Positions 12,607 to 23,020 of a stretch of DNA of 64,000 nucleotides are shown here, one piece after another. The number at the start of each line of letters is the position of its first letter. Positions within the stretch are counted from its first letter, which is position 1. The notes beneath the pieces were generated by a model that saw only the letters and a program-made list of their open reading frames with translations, was not told the DNA's origin and searched no databases. Origin of the DNA: Haliotis asinina (Eukaryota; Mollusca; Gastropoda; Lepetellida; Haliotidae); the NCBI RefSeq assembly GCF_037392515.1, contig NC_090288.1:19872969-19936968 (forward strand), given 5' to 3'. The position numbers were made by a program, and so were the translations under genes.

Positions 12607-15600
12607 TCAAGTAACTGTCAGATGATTTGTCCTTTCAAATATGTAGGGGCTGGGGGGATATGTCATCTTCTGATGACTCTTGTTTACTTTCATGGTCACT
12701 GTATCTGGATTAAATTTTGTACATTGTACATTCAAGTTTTTTTTTTGTTTAGAGCTAGGTTGATGGAAGATCAGTCAGTGGAAAGTCATTCTAAGGGTAG
12801 TTCTTTCCTTCAGTATAATTAACCTAATCAAAATGTCTGTAAGTGTCTGTGTACGGACTTTGTGTGCTGGCAGTTATGTACCTGACTCTGAGAGTATGCA
12901 CATAACTCATGTATGCGTCAAAACATTCACAAGAACTAGAATCTGTACTTTACTGAGACAGTGTAATCCCAAATATATCGTGTTACATTTAATCTCATCT
13001 CTCTATCTCATTTCAGGATCTCTGAAGGCCCAGATTAGAATATTGATAATATTCAGTTGTCAATAAAATATAATGTGTCGACCAAATGACAAGTTGATTT
13101 CATAAACATTTACTACTTGGAAATATCAAAATATTTTGAAGTTTGGGACTCACTCTCTTCTTAGATCGACTGTTTATCGGGAAAATGGTAGTTGATGGTA
13201 GACTTGCAGTTGAGCATAGACAGCGTTTACCCCCTGTGTAACTAGAGGAAAACTGAGTTTTGCTGTATGTTGAGTATGTCGCCTGCACCAGAAATGTAAT
13301 TGTTATTACAGTGGGAATACCTTTAAGTGTCCCATTCATTTAGCAAAAGGCAACATTTTACTAGTGGATTCTTGTTTGACAGTATCTTTCCTTGCTCCTC
13401 CCTCTCAGCTGAAGCATATTTTGTAGGAAATATATGGTCTTTTCACCTTTTTAATGCTGTTGGTGATGCGGCTATCTCATTGTTTAGTAGTAAAGTCCGT
13501 ACAAGCACTTATCTTGTTCATTTACTGATTTATGCTGGATTGAAGATTAAATGGTAAATAGGTACAGAAAAAAACAGATCTCTGTGTGTTATTGTGAAAG
13601 TATATTGGGTTTTCTTTCTTATTGTACTTGCATTGTTATTCAGGATGGTTAATGTCATTATAGTTTGCTCAGTAAGGTCAGTTTTAGACATTTATGACTG
13701 TGATTGATTGACCTAAGTTTGAGTAATGTGTGAATATCTGTTCAAGAACTGATCTTGGGTAGAGGGGAATTCCAAATTTATATTTTGTAATATATTGTAA
13801 CATATATATTGTTTTGGTTGACATGTGTACTGGGTTATATGTAATTTTTCAAAGCACCTTGGACCAACTACCATACCCTAGGAACCAACCGACCTGATAC
13901 TGTTGGGGTGTCAGGAATTTTTTTAAAAATTATTAACTTTATCATAGTTAATATATCTTGAAGCACTGATAAGAAACATGTTCCATCACTAAGAAAAATT
14001 CCCCAGCCACAAACCTGCCAAGATATTTACATGGTTGGTTCCTTAAAATCTGCCAAAGCCAGTCACATGTTTGATCTATGCTCCATACAAATAGTATGGA
14101 ACCATCCATGTTTCAAGCAATAAAGAGAAAAAAAAGCATACTAGGCTAGTTGTTTTTGTTTTCAGAAAATTGTTAACAATACTTTTTTGTGTGTTTGTGA
14201 TGGAAGTTCAGTTGAATATGTTAACAAAGCCACATGAAAAAGAATCTAATGGTAACATGTAAGTCACAATCTCAATATTCCTCCCTTTCTGTAGAATGCC
14301 TTCCTGTAATTGAGATCTTGTTAGCCTCCTCAGTGCCTGCAGGAAGAAAGAGTTGCATCCTGCCTGCACAGTGCCTGGAAATATGGAACATGGTCAAGAT
14401 TGTTTCTAGTATAGCAGACATGTGTAAACTGTCTGCTATATCTGAATATGTAGCACATCACATTAACTGCATGCCATTGTGTGTCCCCAATATTTTGACA
14501 TTCACCCCAGTCACAAAGGGTCTGTCAGTGTCCTTGTGGACAAACCATCAACAAAGTGCCTGCAAGGTTGCAGAGGATTTCTGTGGTGCAGCATAAACGC
14601 ATACCAGATCATCACAGAATTTGAAGTCATTTTTTTCCTGTTGTTGCATTATAAACACACTCTTCATATTGTCTAATGAAAGTCCACTGGTTGCAGTCCA
14701 AACAAAACCTAGTACTCATCTGTGAACAGTACGATTTTTGGCATGAACTCTTGCTCATAACCAGATGAACAACTTGACAGTGGGGAATGTCAGTGCTTGA
14801 CATCTTGACCTTAAGACTTGCAGCAAGTTTCCTATTCCAAATTGTGCCATTAATGTGTGTTGATGTTTGTTTCCATGCTTAATGCAATTAAAGGCAATGG
14901 CAGAGATGTTTGTTCATTGACTAAATGGGGAACACACACAACTTTTTCTTTTGAAACATGACTCCATAGCACTATTGTGTTTCTTAAGAATGTTTTGGAA
15001 CAATTCATAACTTAACAATAGTTAATCCTATGGATACTCTACTGTAAAGGTATCTTTCAAAATTACACTTACTGACACTCACAAGAGACAGGTGTTCTTA
15101 TATTTTGTCAGAGGAATATGTTTCTATTGAATGCAACAGACCTTATTTATAACAACTTCTTTTATTTCGTAATGAGAAGTTTTGATGATACAGATACTTG
15201 TACTTGTCAAGCAGAAATGGAAAGGTTATATAGACACCAGAGTTTGCACAAATTAGATGGGTTGTTTTCATTAGATTGGGCTTGGTTGAGGAATGCGTCA
15301 TGAGGGGCTAGAGTGGAGTATCCTTGGTCTTAGTTGATGGTGGGCTTTTGGCGTTTGATGTTGATGGTTTTGGTGTGCTTGCATAAGTGAAGCCCGTTTG
15401 ATTGTGACAAAAATGATGACGGGCTTGCTTTGGTGAGGTCAGATGTCATTTGCTATCGGAATTGGTAACGGAAATCTGGTGTTCTTTAACTGGAGTGTTG
15501 ATGGGTTTGGACATTACATATCTGGCTTCCACGCCAGGAATAATCTACAACAGGGATAGGTCGCTCGCTTCACCGTCCAACGCACACAGTGACTTCGCTC

Positions 15601-15661
15601 GTTCCTAGCGCAACATCAACAGAACTTCAGCCAGTTTATTGTATCAGTCGGAATTTTACAG
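12607..15661. other. AT-rich DNA, nothing recognised
   Basis: Open frames are at most 122 codons and show no domain. A weakly GC-richer patch at about 15300-15620 has no recognisable exon. No RNA gene was seen. Confidence 0.45.
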
Positions 15662-15772
15662 CGAATGAATGAATTATAGTAAGAATTAAGAGCAAGACTT
15701 GAATGTGAATGAAAGAAATAAAGAAAAAGAATGAAAGAAAGAAGTACATGTGTGAATGAATGAAAGAAAAAT
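15662..15772. repeat. GAAT/GAAA-rich simple repeat
   Basis: Degenerate GAAT, GAAAG and GAAAGAAA runs make a purine-rich tract of about 110 bp. Confidence 0.7.
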
Positions 15773-16278
15773 GATGCACCGCGGCCTTCCCTCCCAAAAC
15801 ATGTTTAAGAACGCAAAAGTATCGCGAGAACATGTGTTAACATCAGCTGTCCTTTTAAAAAGGTGTACTCAGACATTTTGGTTTACATTAATAATTAATT
15901 CAGATGCCTTATTGCATGTGTGGAATGGAATGGACACATGCAACGTAAAACACAACTTGCAGATTCTGGTACCTTTCGATATGCACTTACCGAAACAAAT
16001 CATAAAAAATGTCAATTCAGCCTATAAAGTTGAAAAAAAACGCGATGAAAAAAAAAGCCCGAAATCGGAGTTCACACGTTTCACTAAATTCCCCCCTGGA
16101 TCTGACGGAAACTGGTGCAAACTCTTGTCAGTTTCACGTCCTGCTTTGTACTTGGACGAAAGACAGATTCCAACCACGCAATAGTTTACCATCTCTACCG
16201 ACATGATTTTTGATTGGATCGAGCGTAAATTCAGAGAACATGTATTTTCCAAACCCAACATCTTTATATACATTCTTC

Positions 16279-16381
16279 ATGGATAACGACTTCTTTTAGT
16301 GTATATGATTTTGTTTGACAACAGTATATGAATCCATACTGAAACGAGGCATCAAGTACACAAAAAGAAGTTGTTATCCAT
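16279..16381. repeat. Inverted repeat with 25-bp arms and 53-bp loop
   Basis: The left arm (16279-16303, ATGGATAACGACTTCTTTTA...) and right arm (16357-16381) are near-perfect reverse complements. It looks like a small fold-back element or a hairpin transcript. Nothing coding was seen around it from 15773 to 16860. Confidence 0.7.
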
Positions 16382-16861
16382 ATAGAATCTTACTCTCCTG
16401 TGACTCACTATACTTCTAAAATGTCCATCAAACAAGTCATCTTTCTGTACACATGAACAATGAACCCTCAGCATATCAGCAAATGAACCAGCCAATCGGA
16501 AGCCGTCGTTACACTTGAGTGCATATTCACCCGCTATGACTGGGTTCGGTCTCTCGAGGGCTTTGTTTCGGGGCAAGTAAGCCCAAGTACAAAATATTGC
16601 GATTGTACGCTTATAATTTTGTTTATTTGTTTTTTCAAAAGCAGCAGTGTATATTATGTCATGAATAAGTGATACATGTGTTTTAATTACGTTTGATGTT
16701 TTTGTTGCATGTGACCTTTAACAAAATGTTAACTGAGACTGTCACAAAGCGTTCTAAACACCTTTCCAGTTTTACCAAATAATATGATCAACAAGAAAGA
16801 AAGAAGTTATGGAACTATTACCCTCAAGCATCACAAGCATCAATGGCGGATGAGATCATAT

Positions 16862-17205
16862 CGGCGATATGTCATATTTTTCACACACCTCAAATACACC
16901 CTAACATTTTGTTTTAGATTATGAAACTATCAATGTTACTTGCAAACATTTCACCCGATAGTATATTCCTCTCATATGAATTAAAGGTGTATGTGAAAGA
17001 TGTTTTTGAGGAAGTAACTAGGAATACTCGAACGGCTTATAGCATTTCAGGGGCGAAATGTCATATTTTTCACACTCCTCAATTACATCCAAACAATTTT
17101 CTTAAGTCAAAAAACTATCACTATTACTTGCAAATACCTTTTGAACTAAAGGTATATGTTTCCCTTCTAAAAATTAAACGAATGTGTGAAAGAGTGTTTT
17201 TATCG
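16862..17205 (+). repeat. Two-copy diverged direct repeat, ~189-bp period
   Basis: The block ATGTCATATTTTTCACAC...CTC recurs at about 16869 and 17058, followed in both by AACTATCA...TTACTTGCAAA and AATTAAAGGTGTATGTGAAA-like segments. The copies have diverged, and the 103-codon frame across them shows no domain. Confidence 0.6.
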
Positions 17206-17343
17206 GCACAATTTAGTCTATCTTCGCGGTGAATTGAGAATAGAAGCCAGTGAGCTATAACATACCGACGTGAAACTTTACTACAAATCTACTGTCCTAA
17301 TACGGGCACTAATACCAATTGTGTGACTTAAACTAAATGTAAC

Positions 17344-18208
17344 ATTTCAGGGGATAAACTATTTTGTTTACAGGTTTGTAGAAACCTTAAATCGCGACAG
17401 CTGTTGTGAAAAATGAAAGCTCTTTGTTCTCACAATCCGCTATCATTTAGTTTTGTCTCCTGCTTTGCCTAGTTTCCGAGTTACAACCCTTGTTTTCATA
17501 GACGATTTTGTCAAAGTCACTTGCTGTCGCTTGGTTGTAATCCGTGTTAGGTGGTATAATAAACCTACACGTTATTTGTCATCATTCACTTCATGCTCAG
17601 GTGTAGTGAGTGAGTGAATCCAACGAGAGACAACAGTTTTAATCTTTGCACTATAAATATAATACAAGTATTCTTCAAACAGGAAAACTGCACTTGCTGA
17701 GGTATGTGAAATTTGCGTGAAAAGTTTAACAAAACGAAAAAATAATTATCATTAAAATGAGTGAGTGAGTGAGTTTAGTTTTACGCCGCACTCGGCAATA
17801 TTCCAGCTATATGGCGGCAGTCTGTAAATAATCGAGTCTGGACCAGACAATCCAGTGACCAGCAACATGAGCATCGATCTGCGCAAGTGGAAACCGATGA
17901 CACATGCCAACCAAGTCAGCGAGCCTGACCACCGATCCCGTTAGTCCCCTCTTACGACAAGCATAGTCATCTTTTATGGCAAGCATGGGTTGCTGAAGGC
18001 CTATTCTACCCCGGGACCTTCACGGGTCTCAGGTATAATTATAACAGGTATAATTAGTGCTAACGCCACTTAGATTACCCGACAAAGGTCCCCATTTGGC
18101 ATTTATTGTGTTTGGATCGATAACACGCTGATTGATTAATCACTTTTATACGGATTTCATTGGGGATTTGTCAAAAGGTAGTGTTTATGTATGTACATTC
18201 ACTAATCT
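17344..18208 (+). mobile_element. Left arm of an inverted-repeat element
   Basis: 17344-17600 and 18037-18208 are the reverse complement, with divergence, of 37917-37715 and 19763-19512. The whole is an inverted-repeat element whose right arm was later split by the Polinton. A ~435-bp stretch of this arm (about 17601-18036), which includes the SINE copy, is absent from the right arm. No transposase was recognised; the element may be a non-autonomous fold-back type. Confidence 0.75.
17760..18027 (-). repeat. Abalone-type short interspersed repeat, copy 2
   Basis: Reverse-complement copy of the 12336-12606 repeat, with a GTGA-rich tail at 17760 and the CCCGGGACCTTCACGGG end at about 18011-18027. 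It sits inside the left arm of the inverted-repeat element. Confidence 0.85.
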
Positions 18209-19511
18209 TTCTAGCTAAAATGGATAGAATTATCACTGAAACGACCGCAAGTTATCAGAAATGAGCGGGCCACTGTAACTTGATGATGCCCGCAAAATGC
18301 TTGACGACGGGCCATTGTCAAGCCCTTTATTAGGTGACGTCATAAGTAGCTCAGCTGTTGAAGTTCAATCACCTACGGCTCGTTTGAACTTGGGTTCATT
18401 ATTGGCTATATATCTGCCTCACATTCGTCACATGTGCCTGTGCCATTATGCACTTTCCTGTCTGTGCCAACCATGACAATTGCACCATAAATAACAACAT
18501 ACAGCAAAGAAAATATCGACTTGAAGTGTAACGTTGTTGATCACTAAAAACAATGGTGGCTGGTAGTTTGAGCAAAGGTCAAGGTCGAATGTCGTCACTC
18601 TCAACAGTGCTCCATTGGGTGACCAATGGGACTATACAGCAAAAAACCTGAAACGATACATTTCGTATATACCTTTCCACGGGGCAGTGCTTCATGCCGC
18701 TCTCTGTTATCCCCCTTTGTCGCGGCGCTAGTGTCTTACGCCATTAAACGGCTGCAAATATTGATATTGACGCTTGACGTCGGGGAACTTACTGTTGACT
18801 GGACACCGTCTAGACTTGTTTACAACGTCATATTTGATTGCCGCGGGGTTACAAATAGCACAGACTAGTTTATCATTGCTTAATGGTTGCGCCCATGAAA
18901 TAAGCCGTGGCAAGGTCTATATTAGATTACTTCATAATCATACTTGTATGCATTTTGAAACTTAATAAAAAGAAGATATCTGCGAATGTATAACAGGAAT
19001 GTAACATCTAGACATTTTATAGTTTGTCTACATGAATCATAATTCGCACCCACGCCTTAGTGTATGTCATCTATATCATTACACTTCACGACGAAAACAA
19101 TGATTCTGTTGAAATCTACGTCAGCTTAATGAAAACAAAATGCAAATATTAAAATTAAAGTTACAGGAGCAATGTCAGTCTATTACCTTCTTCGATGAAT
19201 GTGTCCATCAATATCCACAACAACGAGTGGTATATAATTAATCTGCAGATTTCCCAAGTGATGAGTCTTTTAACAGTCTAATATACGAAAACGTGATGTA
19301 TTGTTTCAGGTTTTTCGCATTGCTGTATAGTCTCATTGGTCAGCCAATAGAGCACACCTGGCAACTAATTACATAATGTGCGTAATTCTTTCAAAAACAT
19401 TAATGTAGTTAGCCAATAATGAGCAATCAGTCAATGTATTGACAGTTAATCCTTTCAAAGAAGGGTGTTGTTTTTACATAGACACAGACACGACAGAGTG
19501 TGCTCAGTATA
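18209..19511. other. Central segment between the inverted-repeat arms
   Basis: About 1.3 kb lies between the two arms. Frames of 60-80 codons overlap on both strands (18626-18965) with no recognisable domain or transposase motif. It may be the cargo of a non-autonomous element. Confidence 0.45.
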
Positions 19512-19763
19512 GATTAGTAAATGTACATACTTAAACACTACCTTTTTACAATCCCCATTTAAATCCCCATAAAACTAATTAATTAATCAGCGTGTTATCG
19601 GTTAAATCTTTGATCGTCCCAGACACAAGAAATGCCAAATGGGGACTTTTGTCGGGTAGTCTAAGTGGCGTTACCACTAATTATATATACCTGTTATAAA
19701 TACATTAACTGAGCATGAAGTGAATGATGACAAATTACGTGTAGATTTATACCACCTAACGGA
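19512..19763 (-). mobile_element. Right arm of the inverted-repeat element, proximal part
   Basis: This is the reverse complement of 18037-18208 plus the inner part of 17540-17600. It stops exactly at the Polinton insertion point and resumes at 37715. The intact left arm gives a near-empty reference site for the Polinton insertion. Confidence 0.75.
19758..19763. repeat. Polinton target-site duplication, left
   Basis: AACGGA, identical to 37715-37720. A 6-bp duplication is the hallmark of Polinton integrases. Confidence 0.95.
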
Positions 19764-19804
19764 AGTAGTGCACAGCGTCTCCCTGGCGTCTTTCGATTGT
19801 TCTC

Positions 19805-20041
19805 GGTCACGTGACCCCGATTGTGACGTCATTCGATTGTTCTAGGATGACATCATGAGTTGGTGTGTACGGGGTGTGACGTCATTCGATTGTTCTAGGA
19901 TGACGTCATGAGTTGGTGTGTACGAGGTGTGACGTGGTCGTTAGCAACGGGGGTGTTGCTAGGCAACGGTGGTTTTTTGTGCGCGATCTCGCGGGATCTC
20001 GTGTGATCTCGCGAGAAGGAAGCGTGTTTCAAGATGGCGGC
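19805..20041 (+). promoter_or_regulatory. Cluster of host transcription-factor motifs in the terminal repeat
   Basis: Exact matches to well-known metazoan promoter motifs: GGTCACGTGACC E-box (19805-19816); CRE TGACGTCA at 19824-19831, 19877-19884 and 19901-19908, plus TGACATCA at 19848; RFX X-box GTTGCTAGGCAAC (19955-19967); TCTCGCGAGA (20007-20016); YY1-type AAGATGGCGGC (20031-20041). Most recur in the right repeat. Function is inferred from motif identity; the density resembles a housekeeping promoter. Confidence 0.6.
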
Positions 20042-20201
20042 AGACGGACGGCACGGGACGGGACGAGGGAGGGTGGGAGGGAGGGAGGGAGGGAAGGGAA
20101 GGGAAGGAGAGGAGAGAGGGGGAGGAGGGAAGAGTGAGTGGAACGACGGCGATGGGATGGGATGCATCGTGTTTCAAGCAGTCTTTAGGGAGCAGGTGGG
20201 T

Positions 20202-20217
20202 GGCCCTGAAAAGGGCC
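20202..20217 (-). terminator. Histone-type 3' stem-loop for the minus-strand zinc-ribbon gene
   Basis: Read on the minus strand: GGCCCTTTTCAGGGCC followed by ACCCA. This is a 6-bp stem with a UUUC loop and the conserved 3' flank of metazoan replication-dependent histone mRNAs. It begins 22 nt after the stop codon at 20240. A CTAAAGA purine block about 15 nt further on may stand in for the histone downstream element. Processing by SLBP/U7 is inferred. Confidence 0.75.
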
Positions 20218-20239
20218 GTGAGGTGTGGATGCTTCACAG

Positions 20240-20758
20240 TCAGCATCGGCAGATGAGTTGGAGTCCTCGGAAAACATATTTGCCGGGACAAATGCCATCG
20301 TGGAGGGATTGCGTTCCTTTGGGGACACCCCCACCACAATAGAGACATACGTAAAACTTGGCTGTGGGGACGACGTCGAATCGATCGGATGGACGGGCTT
20401 TCAGACAGGTAGGGCACATGATGAATCGCCACTGGTCTGCTAATTCTTGTAATGGCACCATTTCCGTGTTGGCTGTTTTCTTGGCTGTAGTGCCTGTTCT
20501 CGCAGTGGCTGGTGGTGGTCGCGCTGGCGTGTCAGCTCCTGTCGTTCCGTCGTCGTCGTTGCCGCCGTCTTCAATCTTGATGGTCGGTTCTAGTGGTGGT
20601 GAGGGTGTGGTGGTGGTGGTGGGAATGGGAATGAGGGGCGCTGTCCCTTCTTTCTCTTCTTCTTCCTCCTTCTTCGGGCTGCACCGGAGACACTGTTTCC
20701 GTCCACAGTTTCTTCGGTAAGGGGCTGGTCGGCCCATTTTCACTTTTCGTGTATCCAT
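20240..20758 (-). CDS. Small zinc-ribbon protein 1
   Basis: Function unknown. An ATG at 20758 gives 172 residues. Longer frames reach a GTG at 20815 and an ATG at 20809, but these lie too close to the TATATAAA box at 20824-20817, so transcripts should start near 20793 and use 20758. The N-terminal half is basic then acidic with Glu, Thr and Pro runs (low complexity). The C-terminal 70 residues form a probable zinc fold: CPTC, about 20 residues, CLYCGGG, a His, then ICP. The same C2-C2-H-C order occurs in the divergent neighbour at 20981, so the two may be paralogues. The gene shares a CRE-rich spacer with that neighbour and ends in a histone-type stem-loop. The open frame is intact. A nucleic-acid-binding or regulatory role is possible. 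Confidence 0.7.
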   Translation of the reverse strand: MDTRKVKMGRPAPYRRNCGRKQCLRCSPKKEEEEEKEGTAPLIPIPTTTTTPSPPLEPTIKIEDGGNDDDGTTGADTPARPPPATARTGTTAKKTANTEMVPLQELADQWRFIMCPTCLKARPSDRFDVVPTAKFYVCLYCGGGVPKGTQSLHDGICPGKYVFRGLQLICRC

Positions 20759-20816
20759 ATCTACGTCACACAAACAAGGAGTCGACGATATGTGAGGGTG
20801 ACTAGTCATGGCCACG

Positions 20817-20951
20817 TTTATATAGCCTCGACGACGTCACAGCCATGACGTCGTGCTTGCGCGTGAGATCGTAACGTCATCATGGCGCGTGAGGTCGTGA
20901 CGTCATGGTCGTGAGGTGTTGTCTTGTGATTGGCTGAGTTCTGTTATATAA
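20817..20951. promoter_or_regulatory. Bidirectional promoter between the two zinc-ribbon genes
   Basis: TATATAAA on the minus strand (20824-20817) and TTATATAA on the plus strand (20944-20951) face outwards. Between them lie several ACGTCA half or full CRE sites (for example GTGACGTCAT at about 20898) and a CCAAT-type GATTGGCT at about 20928-20935. The layout predicts coordinated divergent transcription. Confidence 0.7.
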
Positions 20952-20980
20952 GATGAGGAGGAAGACGACAGCGGACAACC

Positions 20981-21286
20981 ATGGAAGAAAACTGGGATCT
21001 AGAACTGATCTCCGTGGAGACACCCCCACCATCGCCAGCGCCCATCCCTCCACCACCACCGGCTTTTCCATCATGGCGACACTTGCCAGCTTGGCAGTGT
21101 CGCCAATGTCAGGGAGGGTTGCCCGTGTATTGCAAGGGCACGGATGACTACAGCGGGACTTTTCAATGCGTGCATTGCGGCACGGTGTTGAAAGATACTT
21201 ATCATCACAGGGTCAAGTGCCCCGTGAAAACCAAGATAACCATTCACCCGTGTCAGTGCATGATGCCGCCCCTGTGGTCGTTGTGA
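20981..21286 (+). CDS. Small zinc-ribbon protein 2
   Basis: A 101-residue protein of unknown role. The ATG at 20981 sits in ACCATGG, a strong initiation context, about 30-35 nt after the TATA box. Residues 15-28 are a Pro-rich linker. The rest is a probable zinc-binding fold: CRQC, CKG, CVHCG, DTYHHRVKCP, and a C-terminal CQC. The CxxC / CxxCG / H / CP order parallels the minus-strand neighbour. The stop is followed after 21 nt by a histone-type stem-loop. The frame is intact although most of the element's larger genes are broken. It might act on transcription or bind nucleic acid early after entry or integration; this is speculation from position and fold. Confidence 0.7.
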   Translation: MEENWDLELISVETPPPSPAPIPPPPPAFPSWRHLPAWQCRQCQGGLPVYCKGTDDYSGTFQCVHCGTVLKDTYHHRVKCPVKTKITIHPCQCMMPPLWSL

Positions 21287-21307
21287 TCACCAAAACGAAA
21301 AAAAAAC

Positions 21308-21323
21308 GGTCCTTTTCAGGACC
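21308..21323 (+). terminator. Histone-type 3' stem-loop for zinc-ribbon gene 2
   Basis: GGTCCTTTTCAGGACC followed by ATCCA: a 6-bp stem, UUUC loop and near-consensus flank, starting 21 nt after the stop codon. The stem differs from the terminal-repeat copies by a paired change (GGTCC/GGACC versus GGCCC/GGGCC), so pairing is kept. A TAAAGAATGC purine block follows at about 21337. Confidence 0.75.
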
Positions 21324-21400
21324 ATCCAACTTTCTCTAAAGAATGCTTTCATGCTATGACAGTCATAACAAGACATGTGTGTTGGGTTTTTTTTCAACGT

Positions 21401-21406
21401 TTTATT
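21401..21406 (-). terminator. Polyadenylation signal of the protease/capsid block
   Basis: AATAAA on the minus strand, about 65 nt after the protease stop. It shows that the convergent minus-strand unit uses ordinary polyadenylation, unlike the stem-loop genes. Confidence 0.6.
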
Positions 21407-21470
21407 TCCCCCGCTAACAAGAACCATGGTGACAAAAGAGTCAGGATTAGGGGCGTCCCTGATCTTTTGT

Positions 21471-22100
21471 TTACAAACGGTAGGAACTCGAACATGAAGA
21501 GAACATCATAACATCAGAACCATAAGAACAACATGTTTGACAGGGCTGTGGATCCTGGACGTCGTTGTTGTTGTCTGGTAGGCGTGTGAGTTGAAACCAG
21601 CGTTTCACACGTTCTTCATTGACGAGGGTGTTGAAGGGATCAAACTGTTCCATCACGTCGTCGAAAGTCCATCCACGGGCACGATGAGCCATGACAAACA
21701 GGCAGTACATTCCGCAAGAGCTAGAGAACCAGGGTTGAAGTGAATTCACATTCCACCGCTGTGCGAGCCATCCACTGCAGGCCATGACATGCCAAACGTC
21801 CGGATGCAGTTGGTAGAGATCACTTATAGAATACCTTGGTCCATAGTAGTGGGTAGGGACGCCATAAATGTCAAAGTACTCAAAGACACCCGGTGCTGGA
21901 CGATACACGCACACCCAGTGTTGTCCCGGGAGATGACTGGGGTCCGTGTTGACGATGTAAGCTTTAGGATAAGGTCCGTGTCGTTCACTTAGCACAGTGA
22001 TGGCAAAGTGATCTCGGGCAAAAGTCCCTTGGTAAAGGGGTCGCAGCAGGGGGTCCTGTTGGACGTAGGCGTTCAAGTCCTTGGTCGTCAGTCCATCCAT
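21471..22100 (-). CDS. Adenain-like cysteine protease (Polinton PRO)
   Basis: A 209-residue maturation protease of the adenovirus-protease (C5/Ulp1-like) clan, expected to cut capsid precursors inside the virion. Catalytic residues are visible: His61 in GQHWVC, Asp77 in EYFDIYG, Gln122 in SLQPW (oxyanion hole) and nucleophile Cys129 in SSSCGMYC. Adenain is about 204 residues, so length fits and the frame is intact. The ATG at 22100 lies two bases beyond the stop of the major capsid gene, and no TATA box is evident between them, so both may come from one transcript. The last ~25 residues (Cys/Ser-rich) look like an unconserved tail. Confidence 0.92.
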   Translation of the reverse strand: MDGLTTKDLNAYVQQDPLLRPLYQGTFARDHFAITVLSERHGPYPKAYIVNTDPSHLPGQHWVCVYRPAPGVFEYFDIYGVPTHYYGPRYSISDLYQLHPDVWHVMACSGWLAQRWNVNSLQPWFSSSCGMYCLFVMAHRARGWTFDDVMEQFDPFNTLVNEERVKRWFQLTRLPDNNNDVQDPQPCQTCCSYGSDVMMFSSCSSSYRL

Positions 22101-22102
22101 CC

Positions 22103-23005
22103 TTAGACCATCAGAGCGTTGCGGAACCGATCAATTTCCAACACGCTTTCGTATTCCTCGTAGCCGACGAGAGTGACCGGACGCGGTAACGGTTCTGCAA
22201 ACTGGAGTTCGAGTCCCAACTTGCCTGTGTGTCGTGGGTAGTTATGGCCTTCGTCTGCTCCCAGATCTGCCGTCAAATCCACCACCCACAGTGTGAATCC
22301 GTTCCTGAACTCGTCTATGGTGAGGTTGCAGGGATGTTCTTGCCACAGGTGTCCCGTGTTGCAAAACAGGTTCATGTACAGCTGTTTGAGCGAACCACTG
22401 TTGTTCTGAAAGTCACTTTTGATTTCTGTGCCATGCACTTCCTGGCCATTGAGTTTCAGTTTGAGACTGGTCACGTTGTTGTGTTTGAAATGGAAGGGGT
22501 TCTTTTCCTTGCTACCGGCAAAAGCATCGTTGTCCACCAGTCCCAACACCACGCGTTTGGGCAGTTGTCCTCCCACCAGTTGATCTTTGTGGAAATCGCG
22601 CCCTCCTCCTGGAATGTCGTGAGCCGTGACTTGGACTCGGGTCAAAGGATATTTGGCCGTGACTCCTGGTGACATGTGTTTCACGTGCTGTTCCCGTATG
22701 GCAGGATCGATGTTGACTTGGCGTACGTAAAACTCGGCTTTGGTCAGTTCAAATCGACATTCCACATCTCCAGCACTCATCAAGTAGAAATCACTCGGGC
22801 TCCGAATCAGTTCTAGTTTCATGGGGACGCCATCCACCAGGTACCGGTCTTGGAGAAACAGGTCACAGTGGAGACGCCCTGTCAGTTCCACTTCTCGGGT
22901 GGGTAAAATGACCCGCCGTCGTGCGACGAGTCCTGCATTGACATTCTGAGCGACGGCATTGAAGTCATCCATTTTTCCATCTGTATCTCCAGGTGTCGGA
23001 TACAC
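22103..23005 (-). pseudogene. Major capsid protein (double jelly-roll), N-terminal part missing
   Basis: The ~300 codons match, from memory, the C-terminal two-thirds of the Polinton major capsid protein, which builds the pseudohexagonal virion lattice. Characteristic blocks: EVELTGRLHCDLFLQDRYL, then VDGVPMKLELIRS near the start, and NGFTLWVVDLTADLG late in the frame. Family members are usually over 450 residues, and the first jelly-roll should precede this region. Here the frame is cut by the TGA that ends the minor capsid gene at 23021, only a few codons upstream, and opens on GTG; the first in-frame ATG is at 22972. There is no room for the missing domain, so a deletion fused the two genes' borders. 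A functional capsomer is unlikely. Confidence 0.8.
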
Positions 23006-23020
23006 TGATGTCCTACCATG

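Larger units (their letters stand above)
19764..20219 (+). repeat. Polinton left terminal inverted repeat
   Basis: The 456-bp repeat pairs with 37296-37714. It contains a ~52-bp tandem duplication (from about 19824), a purine-rich GGGA tract (about 20066-20130) and, at the inner edge, a histone-type stem-loop read on the minus strand. Arm lengths differ mainly in the purine tract and in the GATCTCG repeats. ORFs here are shadows. Confidence 0.95.

Noticed and set aside
12454..12822. 122-codon ORF
   Set aside because: Its first half is the SINE repeat and the rest has no domain.
19913..20342. ORFs in the left terminal repeat, including one starting at the YY1-type AAGATGGCGGC
   Set aside because: Low-complexity translation of the purine tract, mirrored in the right repeat and overlapping the true zinc-ribbon gene.
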